Origin: Apricaphanius iberus
Taxonomy: Eukaryota > Chordata > Actinopteri > Cyprinodontiformes > Aphaniidae
Assembly: GCA_028564705.1 (NCBI GenBank)
Contig: JAPXFQ010000899.1
Location: forward strand, 3,720,001 to 3,784,000
Direction of reading: 5' to 3'
Length of the DNA stretch: 64,000 nt
The position numbers and the translations under genes were made by a program. The notes under the pieces were generated by a model. That model searched no databases and was not told where the DNA came from. It saw nothing but the letters and a program-made list of their open reading frames with translations. Position 1 is the first letter of the stretch. Each line of letters starts with the position of its first letter. Positions 33,301 through 43,035 of this stretch are shown one piece after another.

Positions 33301-36300
33301 AGAAGGCTTATGTTCTGGGTGGGTGACATCATGACCACATAATTAACATGTGTATGTAAGGAGAGTGATTGTAACCGTTACTGTGTGTGTTCGTCTGTGT
33401 TAGAAAGGGGAACATGATGGTTAAAAGTGTTTGGGAATGAATAAGAGACATGACAGCTGATTTGTAAGGTGCTTCCTAACAATCAACTGCCATCTAAAAG
33501 TTTTCTAGTTTTATTTTTTTTTACATTTTTTTTTACTTTTTTTGTTGTTGAAATTTGTTAAAGCTATTGTTTTCTGTGACATTATGTCTGCTCAGGCTTT
33601 TGTGAAAACATGTGAGCAAACACCACCTACCAAGGAAACCTCTGCTCATCGGTGCATGCGTTTCTTCTATGAGATGTGTGAAGTGGTTTTGCGGAGCAGT
33701 TGTGGAAGGGATTTCATGAGGCTTCGCTCTTGGGATCGAGCCTTTAGAATACTAATAGATCTTTGCTGCGCTGCTCTAAGTGGTACAAATTTGGTTTGAT
33801 GGTTCAGCCTCTGTGTTATTTGTATTGCTAGCCTTTTTCTCTTCCTTTTCTCTATCTTGCTGAAGTCCCCCAGGACTAAGGGTGTGTTTTTTTTTTAAAT
33901 TTTCTTTTAGTTTTATTTTTTTAGTATGCGCTTTGGAAGATTTGGTTATATTTGCTTTGCTGAACCAAAAGAAGAGACTTCAGATAATGAATATTGCACA
34001 AACTGTTTGTGGAGTAAAGAATGAAGGTTTCTGCATTTACATTCACCCCCGTCAATGCCTCCTACTTCATGATATCAATAGAAACATGGTGTTAGTGGTG
34101 TTTGGGAAAACAGGCACTACACACGCTGCTCTAGCTGCATTAAAGAGCACCAAATCGCCCCTGTGGAGGAACTGTTGTGAAGCAAGCACAGTTTTGCAGC
34201 CTTGGGCCATGGATAAGAGTGTTTACTAATTCAAAGTTGCTGCTTACTTCAGAAATTCACAGCTGTAAAGGAATGTTGCCAGTATTTATTTTTTTTCGGG
34301 GAAAGGGAGAATTTCAAATGAGCTGCTGGAAACTAGTGAATAGAACACAGAGTTCTTGTAGGTTGAAACCTGTGGTAGAAGTAAAAAAGGGTACAAAAGG
34401 ATTGTTTCGGTAGTGAGGCAAAACAGTATTTGGCAATCACCGATTGTACAAGTTGTACCATATAAAAAGATGAGAGAAGTCTGTAATTTTCATCATAGCT
34501 AGACTTCAATTATGAGTGACAGAATGTAAAAAAAAAATCCAGGAAATCACAGTATATGATTTTTAAATAATTAATTTTTATAATGGGGCCAAAAATAAGT
34601 ATTTAGCCCTAGGGATGTCACGGTTGCCGGTGTTGCGGTAAACCCCGGTAAAAAATGTTGACAATAATTATTACGTGTTATTTTACTTAAAAAAAAAAAA
34701 ATCTTGGTTGATTACTGCATCTGCGTTGTAGGCACGGTGAGCCTTACCAGCCACCGTCTCATCCCCTGAAGTTGCCGCACATGCACACTTTTTAGTTTTC
34801 AACCAAAACTCTCTCCAAGCTGAAATGATGGCCGAAAAACCGCAGCACTCAGGACATTTTTCTGCCCTCTGAGATGATAAAGTCGAATGTATGAGCATAT
34901 TTTTGGTATTCGTAGAATACAGAGGAACAGTTGACAGAAGACAGCTATCCTGTTTACAAAAAGTGCAGGAAATAAGTGGCTCTAAAAGGTAACAACACTT
35001 CTAACCTCATCACACTTCTGCGTGACCATCAGCCACAGCTCTACAGTCAATGCAAGGTACAATAATGTTAGCGTTTTAGCTGAAATGCATGAGGTGAGGA
35101 CTTTGGGTTGAGGGAGAATGCAACGGGCGCCCACTGCCATATAAGCCATGTCGTGGATACCTCCTTATTGAAATGACGCTATGCATTACGAAGCTCTCAG
35201 GGGTCCGATAAAAGTTTTAGTTTTTTTTAGTTGGTCGGCACTGCAAAACATTGACTCTCGCCGCATTATTATGAAGTAACCAATGATTACTGTCTGACAT
35301 TTTCCCAAAGCTCATTGTACAAATCTCACCGGAAGGACACAAACTGACAACCTGATATAGAGGGTTTATTTAGTTGTCCAAAAATATTACAATACGTTTC
35401 TCGTGCTATAAATAGTACATGTAATGCCCTCTAAATGATCAAAAACACATAGTTGTCTAGCAAATAGCAAATATGTTTTGAACTTCTTATGGTATGCCCT
35501 AATTCAAACCTCCTCTCCTGTAAAATTTTCCTGACAAAAAAGCAATTTCCATGCTCAACCCTTGTTCCTTTACTTTGATGTGAGAAGTTGCACTTTTGAT
35601 AAGGCTTTGTCTTTATTATTTCAAATATAGTAAACGCTGCTGCACTGTTTTCAAAACTATTTCAGTTTGTGCAGGGCTTTTGATGCTTTCTGAACATATT
35701 CAACACCCTTTAAAAAAATTCTGCGATAATACCGAAAACCGTGATAATTTGGGTCACGATAACCATGAGGTGAAATTTTCACACCGGGATAACCCTATTT
35801 AGCACCTACAAACGACTACGAATTCTGGCCCCCACATACCTGTTACTACTTCTTTAAAAAAGCTATTCTATCTTTCACTCGTTACCTGTATTACCTGTCC
35901 ACACCTTCAAACAGTCAAACTCCATTTTCCATCATGACCAAGACCAAAGAGCTGTCGAAGGACACCAAGTGCAAGATAGGACACCAGGTACAAGATTGTA
36001 CACCTGCACGAGACTGGGATATGCCAAGAGATCAACTGTTGGAACTTGAAGTTATTAGAAAATAAAATATCGCTTGTTGGGAGTTGATCTCGCTTCTTGG
36101 GTCACATATAATCTTGAGAAACCGAACTATACAAGGAACTGCTAAATGACCTGAAGAGGGCTGGGACCAGAGTAACAAAACTTACTGTTATTAACAGACT
36201 ATTTCGTCATGGTTTAAAATCCTGCTGGGCTCAAAATATCTATTTGCTTAAGCCAGCAGACATCCAGGCCCATCCAAAGGTTTCCATATACCATCTGGAC

Positions 36301-39300
36301 GACCCAGAGGAGGATTGAGAGAATCTCATGTTGTCAAAGGAAACCAAAATAGAACTCTTTGGAAAAAATGCCCCTCGCAGTGTTTGGAGGAGAAAGAATG
36401 CTGAGTTTTGTCACACCTAGGAATGGGTACGGAAACCTGGTATTAAATTAGACCTGGGGCTGATTCTGACGGTCAACTCGGACTGATAAGCTTCAGCCTT
36501 ATCGGTGTTCTTAACGGTAATATTAAGGTTGTATTCCTCTTTTGTGGGAGATATAAACACAAGCCAAACACTGTATTGGCAGCCCGCTCCTCCTTAACAA
36601 ACGCCACGGGGAATGAAGGTCTGAGGAGCGACTGTTGCCCTCGTAGTTACACAGACACGATGGCAGAGCGAACGAAACGATCCAAACTTTGGCTTCGTTT
36701 TACAAACAAAGAAGCCGACAATGCACTCGGTCACAAGTGCAATAAAAGCTTTGCTTGCAAAGGCCAGAACACTAGTACTTTGACCAAACACCTTGCTAAA
36801 ATACACCAAAAACAAACAGAGAGATGCAAACTTTTTTTGACCGCCTGAGTGCTGCAGGATTAGGATGCAGCGGTACCGAAAATGGATGGGTGGATGTTAT
36901 ATTGTTCTTAATGTTCTCAGGGCTTATTTTGCACTATACACTTTAAGCATTAAAAATCTTTGATTTTTGTTCTTAATTGCATTGTTTTATGGGGAAGTTA
37001 TGTTTGATATTTTTTATTTGAATACCTTAAACTTTTTAGACAACATAGTATTTTTAGTTTTTGATATATATAAGAAGTTGTTTATATAATGTTTTTATTA
37101 AGTATTTAATTTCTTACTTTTTATTATGTAGTTTTTTTTTATTTTCTGTGCTTTGCTGTTCCAGTTGTAAAAAAACCCCAAACAATTATAGTTCATTATT
37201 TGTGTTTTTCCCCTTTTATTTCAGTCTTTCAAAAAAAAGTACAGATAAGGATACTGATAAAGTACCGGCTCGATAAGGAGTATCGTTAAGAGTAGATAAA
37301 TCCTTAACAATACCCATCCCTAATCATACCCATACCCACTGTGAAGCATGGGGGTGAAAACATTATTCTTTGGGTCTGCTTGTCTGCAAAGGGGACAGAA
37401 CGATTGATCTGTATTAAATAAAGGATGAATGGGGCTATATATCATGATACAACCTCCTTCCATCAATGAGGGCACTGAAGATACAACGTGGCTCTGTCTT
37501 CCAGCATGACATTGATCCCAAACCATAGACTGTAAAAAAGAATAGACAGCGCCTCCTCACTCCTCCCCGTTTACCAGAATGACATACTTTCATGGGGGAA
37601 TTCATGGCGGATTCATAGACTCCTCCCCCCTAGCTCTGACGAAGCATTTTCCTAAAAAGGGCATAGGGGCGGGATCTTCACTGTAGACTCTGCCGTCGTG
37701 GGGCATGTATGGGCGTGTAGTTCGGTCGTAATCGCGCCCATTCTGCTCCCGCGTCTTTAGTACTGATGCTAAACTTGGCTCTGCCCCCTCATTAATTATG
37801 CAAGATTTCAAAAAATTATCTTACGAAAACCAGCCTGGTGCCCAGGTTTTTTATGAGCCCAGCGTTATCTCAGGAAGAATATGTAGCCATAGAAAGTTTT
37901 AAAAAAATGGGAACCAGGCATAAAAGTTGTTTTTAACGTGTCTAAAGTCCAATGCTATTCAATGTGGGCCTAGCGGCCAAATGGAGGTACTACAGCAATG
38001 GAGGAGCAATGGCGGCCTCCATGGTATGCGGTCACAAAGCAGAGCAGCCAGCGGCCATTGTCCCAAACACACTGCCCAGGCAACAAGTGAGTGGATACAG
38101 TACGTAAAAAACACTTTAAGGTTCTGGACTGGCCTAGCCAGTCTTTAGACCCCAGTCCAATAGGGAATCTGTGTTGGGAGTTGAAAGTTTAAACATCACT
38201 GCTCCAGAGTTGATCTGCATGGAATAATGGGCCAAAAATATCAGCTACAATATGAGCAAACCTGGTGAAGACCTGCAGGAAACATTTGACCTCTGGCGAT
38301 ACCAACCAAGGTTACAAAGTATAGGCAATTTTTTTGTGACGTCACTGTTTGAGTGCCTCCATTGCATCATGGGATTGAGTGGCAATAGACAGGGTATTTT
38401 ACCTATAATGTGATTGTTTTGCTTGAATTTCTCAAGTCACAGGACAACTGAAATTTTACGACAGCGACTACATTTCTATAAATAGATAAATAAGGACACT
38501 AATAAATGAGGACTTACCCAGCTTTGTAGTCATAGTGAGGATCTTGCCGCTCTCTTAGGGAATCACTCACAGGTTTGACTTCTGCTTTTAGCATGACCAT
38601 GGCTTTTCTATTTCACAGAGATTGCCCCAACTTTCCTTGAAACAGAATAATTGTAGGCCTCCAGACTTTTAAAAGCCTAACTCTTTTCTGAGTGAAGGGT
38701 CCAGGGCTGCCTGTTAAATAAGAGTAAATGTCTCACAAGCAGATGTGGCCAGGATACCGGCGAATTAAACCCTTTTTCCCAGATCTCATATGGGTTTTGA
38801 AAAACTTTTATTTTGTCATCGATAGAGATTTTAAGCTTCTCTCTAAATCTCTTCCTGCCTTGAGTCGTTAAAGTGCTTATACATTGGCGATTTTGGCTTG
38901 CTAACTCTGGAAGTATTTGTCGCGTATTTATAGCCCAACGTTCTCTTTATTTTCTTTTCACCCAACTGATCACGCAAACACAATGATGTCAACAAAGATT
39001 CTCCCATTGAGAAGAACTTATGTTAAGGACCAAATACTAATTTATGTCTGTTAAACATTATGTCTCTCATAGATGATGAAAATTACAGACATATCTTATC
39101 TTTTTTAAGTGGGACAACTTCAGAAATCGGTGGATGAGAAATAATTGTTTGCCAAACCTTAGCTCCATCCATTTTCTCATCACCTCTGACCAACTTCCTT
39201 GTCCCTGCTGAAGGAAAGCAATGTACTTCCACCATATTTCACCATAAGCATGGTGTTCTGGGTGACGTGAAGTGGTAGTTTACCAACACACATTTTGTTT

Positions 39301-39899
39301 TCCATATCGGTTAAAGAAGTTAATCTAACCAGAGCACCTTTGTGCACAATGTGACAAACTTTTAATGCCGCTTCTGTTTGCTTTCTTTTAACAACGTTTG
39401 CTCCAGATATCTAAAGGCCCAGTTTTTCCCATTGACAGATCCTCCCAGTTGAGCTGTAGATCTCTGCAGCCTCCACACTTCGCTGGGACTGAATGCTGAA
39501 TAGAAAATGTACACCCCACTTTACAGCGTTTTATTTGTGGAATAAATTGAAACCATGTAATGTTTTTCCTTCCACTTCATGGGAAATTGACTCAGTTGTT
39601 GTGTGGCTTTTCACTCAAAGCTACGTTTCCTCAAGCGCACTTACAAACGTGCACAAGGAATCGAACCGAATCCAACAACTTTTGGACTGCAAGAAAACTT
39701 CTCCTTGCAGTTTTAGTTTAACAGTGGGTAGGATTGGAAGAAAATTAAATCAGCTTCTTGTGTCTGTGCACTTCAGGAGAAGACGGCGTTCCAGCAGCAG
39801 TTCCTCCCAAAGTCCGTCTCGCAGGAAAAGAAGCCGGAGTGCAGACAGAGACAGAGGAAGAAGCCACCGCTCACACAGGTCCCGTAGCCGGGATAGAAG
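24311..39899 (+). CDS. rsrc1: rsrc1, arginine/serine-rich coiled-coil protein 1 (5' part; gene continues past the window)
   Basis: RSRC1 is a nuclear SR-related protein that takes part in pre-mRNA splicing, including 3' splice-site selection. Two coding exons are visible, 24328-24497 and 39777-39899. Both end in phase 2 (AG|G), and they join in frame to give about 97 residues: [20 protein letters not shown], a serine run, then dense RS/SR dipeptides. This matches the N-terminus of vertebrate RSRC1, and the gene neighbours SHOX2 head to head as in other vertebrates. The coiled-coil C-terminal half was not found and should lie to the right. The intron between the two exons is 15.3 kb and packed with transposons. 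Confidence 0.88.
24328..24497 (+). CDS. rsrc1: rsrc1 first coding exon
   Basis: The ATG at 24328 (AGCATGGG) opens [20 protein letters not shown], then RRRSS with a ten-serine run and RS-rich sequence up to SKDK. The donor is AAAAG|GTGGGA at 24497/24498, phase 2. Upstream, a pyrimidine-rich TATCTTATCTCAG ending at 24310 is a plausible acceptor, so a non-coding first exon further upstream is possible, as in mammals. The reading frame running past the donor is intronic. Confidence 0.92.
24738..24772. repeat. (CATC)n short tandem repeat in the rsrc1 intron
   Basis: Several CATC units just after the first rsrc1 coding exon. It may be the tail of a lost retrotransposon copy. Confidence 0.8.
24936..25490. 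mobile_element. hAT-like element fragment(s)
   Basis: Starts with GGCTGGGCGATATGGCCTCA, the terminal sequence of a common fish hAT family, and holds a second similar end (TAGGGCGGTATAG) in direct orientation near 25476. Ends and target-site duplications are not clear. No transposase frame. Confidence 0.5.
25500..27380. other. AT-rich rsrc1 intron sequence
   Basis: No exon, RNA gene or recognisable transposon. Composition is uniformly AT-rich. Confidence 0.5.
27387..27541. mobile_element. hAT-type terminal fragment, left
   Basis: TAGGGATGCAACGATATCAC start. A matching inverted end (GGTATCATTGCATCCCTA) lies at 32901-32918, on the other side of a LINE, a Tc1 and a LINE tail. The two may be ends of one element opened by later insertions; the flanking 8 bases do not match, so this is uncertain. 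Confidence 0.45.
27542..30766 (-). mobile_element. CR1/L2-like non-LTR retrotransposon with uninterrupted frame
   Basis: A minus-strand LINE of about 3.2 kb. Its 3' end (left side) carries CCAATAAACTGATTCTGATT and a short repeated ATTCTG tail near 27541, typical of this retrotransposon group. Its 5' end abuts the Tc1-like element at 30.77 kb, beginning near CTTGGATACAAGATGG. The single long frame is described as a separate entry. The intact frame and tail suggest a fairly young insertion. Confidence 0.85.
27817..30741 (-). CDS. LINE polyprotein: AP endonuclease plus reverse transcriptase
   Basis: Encodes the replication protein of a CR1/L2-type LINE, which nicks genomic DNA and copies its RNA into it. 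Starting from the ATG at 30741 it is 974 residues; the ATG at 30729 is an alternative (970). A hydrophobic segment ([19 protein letters not shown]) follows the start, then an Arg-rich patch. The endonuclease shows [28 protein letters not shown] and LSDHCLVHL. The reverse transcriptase shows [31 protein letters not shown] and the catalytic FADDT near 28485. It ends in a Cys-free basic tail. No stop or frameshift. The frame is open 23 codons further upstream into the neighbouring Tc1 terminus, which is not part of the LINE. Confidence 0.88.
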   Translation of the reverse strand: MAPRMDASALRSLVLVTVLLFCVVFCTPSAIKISREELLKIGLSSAGLFSPVFTQPDCFMEILIGGAAAFCGFRRRRRRGKRAGVLVKLRQRGLRTALPSIHLGNVRSLPNKMDELLLLLSKNSDFSRSAAFCFTETWSSELIPDSALKLPGFQLFRADRCAELTGKSKGGGTCFYINEGWCTDVTVLKKTCSPHLESFFINCRPFYSPREFASFVLVAVYIPPQACVTEALHHLADQITDVEKNHPDSLLIVLGDFNRANLKLELPKYKQHVTCPTRDMNTLDHCYTTIKNAYRSVPRAALGLSDHCLVHLIPSYRQKLKSAKPVVRTVRRWTDESKMQLQACFDCTDWSVFEAAASSLDELTDTVTSYISFCEDMCVQTKTFCSFKNNKPWFTAELRRLRQDKEEAYRSGDRDLYKQARNQLTRGIKAAKRNYSAKLKDRFSANDPSAVWSYLQTITNCRRPSPHPVESPRLAEDLNDFFSRFERTFTPPTSPTISITKDPASPQTTHVPALTICEQDVRQLFQRQKIKKAQGPDGVSPASLKFCADQLAPIFTQIFNNSLELCEVPSCLKRSTIIPVPKKSPVTGLNDYRPVALTSVVMKSFERLVLTHLKDITDPLLDPLQFAYRSNRSVDDAVNMALHYILHHLDSAGTYARVLFVDFSSAFNTIVPELLHQKLSQLTVPPSTCQWITSFLTDRRQQVKLGKFTSSSRSLSIGAPQGCVLSPLLFSLYTTDCTSRDPSVKLLKFADDTTVIGLIRDGDESVYRKEVEQLVLWCSQNHLELNPLKTVEMTVDFRKRPPSTSPLMILNKPVPTVESFRFLGSTITRDLKWTSHINIIRKKAQQRLYFLRQLRKFNLPQELLIIFYTAIVQSVLTSSISVWFGSATRQDKDRLQRTVRTAERIIGTDLPSIQDLFRARVRKRARKITSDPSHPGHNLFRLLPSGRRYRALYAKTTRHKNSFFPQAVALTNSV
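30770..32362 (-). mobile_element. Tc1/mariner-type transposon with long inverted termini
   Basis: Outer ends AGTGGCTTGCAAAAGAATTC (left) and the inverse GAATACTTTTGCAAGCCACT (right) begin inverted repeats of about 200 bases that also contain repeated GTCACATTACAGCCACA and CATGAAAGACCAATA segments. TA-rich flanks fit a TA target. The full length of about 1.6 kb is normal for the superfamily. The transposase inside is broken. Confidence 0.9.
30985..31986 (-). pseudogene. broken Tc1-like transposase
   Basis: A cut-and-paste DNA transposase with the DDE catalytic fold. The start ([13 protein letters not shown]) is at 31986, and a helix-turn-helix region follows. In-frame stops lie near 31.82 and 31.77 kb, and there is at least one frame change before 31545. 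The C-terminal part (31545-30985) is open and shows [18 protein letters not shown] and [15 protein letters not shown], so all three catalytic acidic residues are visible. It ends AAKGGCTKY. Because of the breaks it cannot make a functional protein. Confidence 0.88.
32390..32775 (+). mobile_element. LINE 3' end fragment
   Basis: Encodes a short end of a retrotransposon ORF ([17 protein letters not shown], disrupted, then [15 protein letters not shown]). It then runs into the well-known fish LINE 3' tail TGTAAAGCACCTTGAATTGC and CTATACAAATAAAACTGCC. The 5' part is absent. Confidence 0.7.
32901..32918. mobile_element. hAT-type terminal fragment, right
   Basis: GGTATCATTGCATCCCTA, the inverse of the terminus at 27387. 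Partner of that entry or the end of a separate copy. Confidence 0.4.
32930..34400. other. rsrc1 intron sequence, no gene
   Basis: The block 32990-33180 is repeat-free with ATTATTTATGAG and CAAGGCCCATTACCG and may be conserved. After 33480 the DNA is T-rich and nothing is recognised. Confidence 0.4.
34610..35797. mobile_element. non-autonomous hAT element inside the Tc1 relic
   Basis: Ends TAGGGATGTCACGGTTGCCG and the inverse of CACCGGGATAACCCTA. Flanked by TTTAGCCC (34602-34609) and TTTAGCAC (35798-35805), an 8-bp duplication with one mismatch, the hAT signature. 1188 bp, no transposase frame seen. Confidence 0.8.
36418..37322 (+). mobile_element. hAT element with BED zinc-finger fragment inside the Tc1 relic
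   Basis: Begins TAGGAATGGGTACGG and ends ACAATACCCATCCCTA, a short inverted terminus. Flanked by GTCACACC (36410-36417) and ATCATACC (37323-37330), matching at 6 of 8 bases. It carries a hAT N-terminal zinc-finger fragment. 905 bp, internally deleted. Confidence 0.8.
36660..36848 (+). pseudogene. hAT transposase N-terminal BED zinc-finger remnant
   Basis: The frame from ATG at 36660 reads [20 protein letters not shown], then [21 protein letters not shown]. The last part matches the BED-finger pattern (C-x2-C nearly kept; H-x4-H kept), the DNA-binding domain at the start of hAT transposases. The first zinc cysteine region reads GHKCNKS where the family usually has CHKC, so one zinc ligand seems lost. 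The catalytic domain is missing. Confidence 0.75.
37524..38060. mobile_element. MITE inside the Tc1 relic, 8-bp duplication
   Basis: 537 bp starting CATAGACTGTAAAAAAG and flanked on both sides by a perfect TCCCAAAC (37516-37523 and 38061-38068). The duplication splits the Tc1 coding segment for the second catalytic aspartate. hAT-sized target duplication; termini are weakly inverted at best. No coding capacity. Confidence 0.7.
38323..38995. mobile_element. MITE-like insertion at the end of the Tc1 transposase
   Basis: Separates the Tc1 end AAGGTTACAAAGTAT from TTGAGAAGAACTTATG. Its ends form a long imperfect inverted repeat (GTGACGTCACTGTTTGAGTG against TTGACATCATTGTGTTTGCG). Exact borders and target duplication are unclear. 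Confidence 0.55.
39165..39620 (-). mobile_element. Tc1-like fragment just before rsrc1 exon
   Basis: Shares CTCCATCCATTTTCTCATCA, TCCCTGCTGAAG and the right inverted terminus (ACACCCCACTTTACAGCG) with the element at 30.8-32.4 kb. It begins abruptly in the middle of the transposase where the split Tc1 relic ends. Non-functional. Confidence 0.75.
39777..39899 (+). CDS. rsrc1: rsrc1 second visible coding exon (RS domain)
   Basis: The exon is 123 nt (41 codons), symmetric phase 2 to 2. The acceptor is CTTCAG at 39771-39776 and the donor is AGAAG|GTAGCA. It encodes [20 protein letters not shown], then [20 protein letters not shown]. Codons join exactly to the exon ending at 24497, restoring an AGG arginine. 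It starts only about 160 bases after a Tc1-like fragment. Because it is symmetric, skipping it would keep the frame. Confidence 0.88.
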
Positions 39900-40699
39900 G
39901 TAGCACATTTGTTTGGGTTCTTCATTGTATAACTTTTGAAGTCTGAGCAAGGAGGTTTGGGTGTTTGTTTTATCAATAATAGCACATGGAAATTCATTTG
40001 TCTGTACGACACCGTCATGTGTACAGTACATACACTCTCAGTTACCCCTGCCATGTCTGTGTCAAGCAGAAAAACAGCAGGATGTATGCCCACCTTTGTC
40101 CGATCTGTCAGTCTAATACAGCTCTACCAACAGAAATTAGTGCAATTACAACATTAGTTAGCATACATGCAAGAGTGACTATTATCTTTCTAGTATTTCA
40201 TTCCTTTTTTTCTTTTCTCTCTAAAAGACAGAGTTATTCATGCAGAACTAATGTGTACACACCTGCTTGAACATGCAGGTAAACACAGAGCCAGAGCTGT
40301 CTACTGGTGGATGATCTGTTGTCAGTGCAAAGATGAAATCATTAGCATATTATTTATTTATAAATGATGGCTTTCTCACTTTATATCCAACATATTTACA
40401 TTATTCAGAAAAGTGTAGGATCTTACTTCATTTACTCACAAAATCTGTTCCTATTGACAATGCCAAGGACTCGCCCTGATGTGGGGAAAGCTTGTTTCTA
40501 TGAGTTTTAACAAATGATTAAAATATTATATTGACAAACATCTGAATGCAAAGGTTTTGATAGATTATTTTAATGTATTAATGAATATGTTTTTGGACTT
40601 TTTATAAATTTCATGTGTCATGTCCTTTAGTGCTGTTTTTGTCCAAGTCACACTACTAAATAAGATTTTAAATCTCGATGGATTAAATAACGTAACAAC

Positions 40700-41400
40700 T
40701 GATGGCAAGTCCCATATCCCTTTAAGAAACATAAAGAGAATGTCTCTGTGTGGTGTCCATGTCATTAGCATCACTAATCTGTTGCTAATGAACCAGTAAA
40801 CTGCTCTGCTTTCCAAATACCTCACACACATACACACACACACACACACAAACAACTATTCGGAAGGACACAAAAACATGCACAGATGCACAACTGAGGG
40901 AAAGGTTGTCATAATCTATGCGCGAGCAAGGCCCTTTGTTTACTTGTGTATGGCTGCGGGGGAGAGCAGAGATCATTTTAATCACAAAGGGAAAAAACTG
41001 TTTTAATATCTTCATTACAGAGATTTTGGGAGGAATGGATTATGGAACAGAAATGCTTTGACACGTGTGGTTGATGGTGTCATGAAAAGACACCACACTT
41101 CCACTCTCCAGCCGCAGAATAAGCGACCAACTTGAAGACCGAGGGGATTCAGACGGGTGCTTTTGTTTCAAGCATTTGTGTCTCCCTGCTCTCTGTGGTG
41201 TCGAATCCGTCACTCTGCAGAACCGCCGGCAATTAAAACATCGGCGCAAAGTGCCGTCGCTGGTGTGTTGCGTGAGATGAAAGGTGGAGGGGATTTGGGG
41301 AGATTTAGGACTACGGTGAACGTTGGTGTTTGCAAAACGCTGTGCTGTGATTAGGAGGGCTCCGTTGTGTAATCAGCTTAATAGTGAGCGAGGAGCAGGT
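40700..41400. promoter_or_regulatory. candidate conserved blocks after rsrc1 exon
   Basis: Two repeat-poor stretches (40730-40800 with CATTAGCATCACTAAT and TTGCTAATGAACC, and 40900-41040) around a CA-rich patch. They look like enhancer DNA. Conservation is inferred. Confidence 0.3.
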
Positions 41401-42684
41401 GGGCTGGCCGGCGTGAGTGAGAGTATGTATGGGGGGGGGGGTTGGGGTTGTGCAAAACGAGAGCTTTAATTATGAATTTATGCAGCTGAGTGATGGCGGC
41501 TCCAGTCTAAAGCGCTTTTTTTTGTTACCACATGTGGTTCTGTTTTTGTCTGTTGTCACACTGTTTCTTGTCTTGCCATACCTGTTGATGTTTCACAAAT
41601 GTTTTTCCCATAAAGCCAAAATGTAAAGAAATGAAGAACGATTTGTGAAACTAGACTGCCCTGTTTTCTGCAGTTGTTTGTGTAGAATTTTTGCAAAATG
41701 TCTTGGTGATACCCTAAACCTCTAAGGAAGTTCAGTTTGAGTCCTCCCAAGTGGTTAAGTAATACTTAACCAAAGTAATACTTAACCAAACTATTTAGAA
41801 AGAGAGGCTCCCATTAAGCATTTGGAATGCTAAGGTGAAATAATTTTCAGGGGCTGGAGTGACTAAAGTTGTTTCTTTTTTTCAATGGGAAGAACCGTAA
41901 AGAGATGCAGCACTGCTCGACTCTTGTGCATTGTTTGTCAGCACTCTGAAAGAAGACTCTTGCAGATTTTCTTCCCAAAGAGGGAACTTTGTAACATGTA
42001 TTTATAGTTACATGTAGTTTATTTATATTTGTTAGTTTGCTGAAGCTCCTGCACAGAATATACAATTCTTGTTTTATTCCTATAACTGATCTGATAGTAG
42101 ACAGTTGCGTAGTTGCTGCTAAATATGATCTTCTCATCGTTTTAAACAGTATTACCTCGTTAGCCTAGTTGAGTGATGATCTTAGTGTTTCCATGCCTCG
42201 ACAGTCCGTGGATTGGCCATTAAGTATTTCCTAATGGCCAATATAGTAGTTGTATGTAGTTGCATTCTATCCCCCTGCTGATTGACAGTGTGTGGCAAAA
42301 GATGGATATAGGGCAGCATTAGATGTTTGAAAAAAATGGACCCGTCTCTATGTTGTGATATTTTACGTCATGAGATTGTATCAATATTCAAAAGCAATGC
42401 ATACATTTTTCTTCTTTAAAACATTTAATTGAGCCCTTACTAATGACTGTAATTTTTGTCATAAAATTAAAAGTGTGACTGGTAATTGGTGGCTGTTTTC
42501 ACCTTCTTTGTTTTAGTGGAACAACTAGATCTAGAAATAAAACTGGAAGTGTTATATGAAACATGTTGGAGTGTTTAGAATGCTGCGACAGTTTTTTCTA
42601 CAGTAAGATTCAGTTGTAAAAATCAAAATTCATTGTGGCAATATATTGTAATATATCATAGTATATATATAACATATAGTAATG

Positions 42685-43035
42685 CAGGGATACTGATACT
42701 GGTATCGGACATTGGGGCCGATACCATTCTAATGTACTTATATCGATTAGTTAACCAATATCATCAACCAGTAGGAATCTCTACAATAACCTCACATAAA
42801 ATGTTTATTTTTCCCTTGAAATGTAATTTTTGTGTTAATTATTTTTTAAGGTTTTATTTTTTTACTCTGATATCGAATTTGATGTAAGAAGTAGAGTAGG
42901 AAATAAAACCTGTCTTCCAATTCATAACATTTTTTTGTGTGGTTGAAGTTTCGGCATTGGTACTCGGTATCAACAAGTACTCAGATTCAGGTATCTAATC
43001 GGTTGGAAAAAATTGGTATCGTTGCATACCTAATA
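42685..43035. mobile_element. hAT-type element fragment
   Basis: Contains GATACTGGTATCGG near the left and ATTGGTATCGTTGCATACCT at the right, decayed inverted ends of the same type as at 27387 and 32918. No frame. A related piece lies at 45220-45385 (GGAAATAAAACATGTCTTCC in both). Confidence 0.5.

Larger units (their letters stand above)
34411..39160 (+). mobile_element. old Tc1-like transposon split by four later insertions
   Basis: Termini of about 90 bases are still inverted repeats: left 34411-34505 and right 39066-39160 share GTCTGTAATTTTCATCAT and the CACCGATT block. The transposase would be on the plus strand. It starts ATGACCAAGACCAAAGAGCT at 35934 and continues in pieces at 36120-36410, 37330-37520 and 38065-38320. 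The element is interrupted at 34610-35797, 36418-37322, 37524-38060 and about 38323-38995. Removing these leaves about 1.4 kb, a normal Tc1 length. It is dead. Confidence 0.85.

Noticed and set aside
42517..42560. Possible rsrc1 exon after TTTTAG with a short RSR-like frame
   Set aside because: The frame meets a stop within about 12 codons and there is no good donor.
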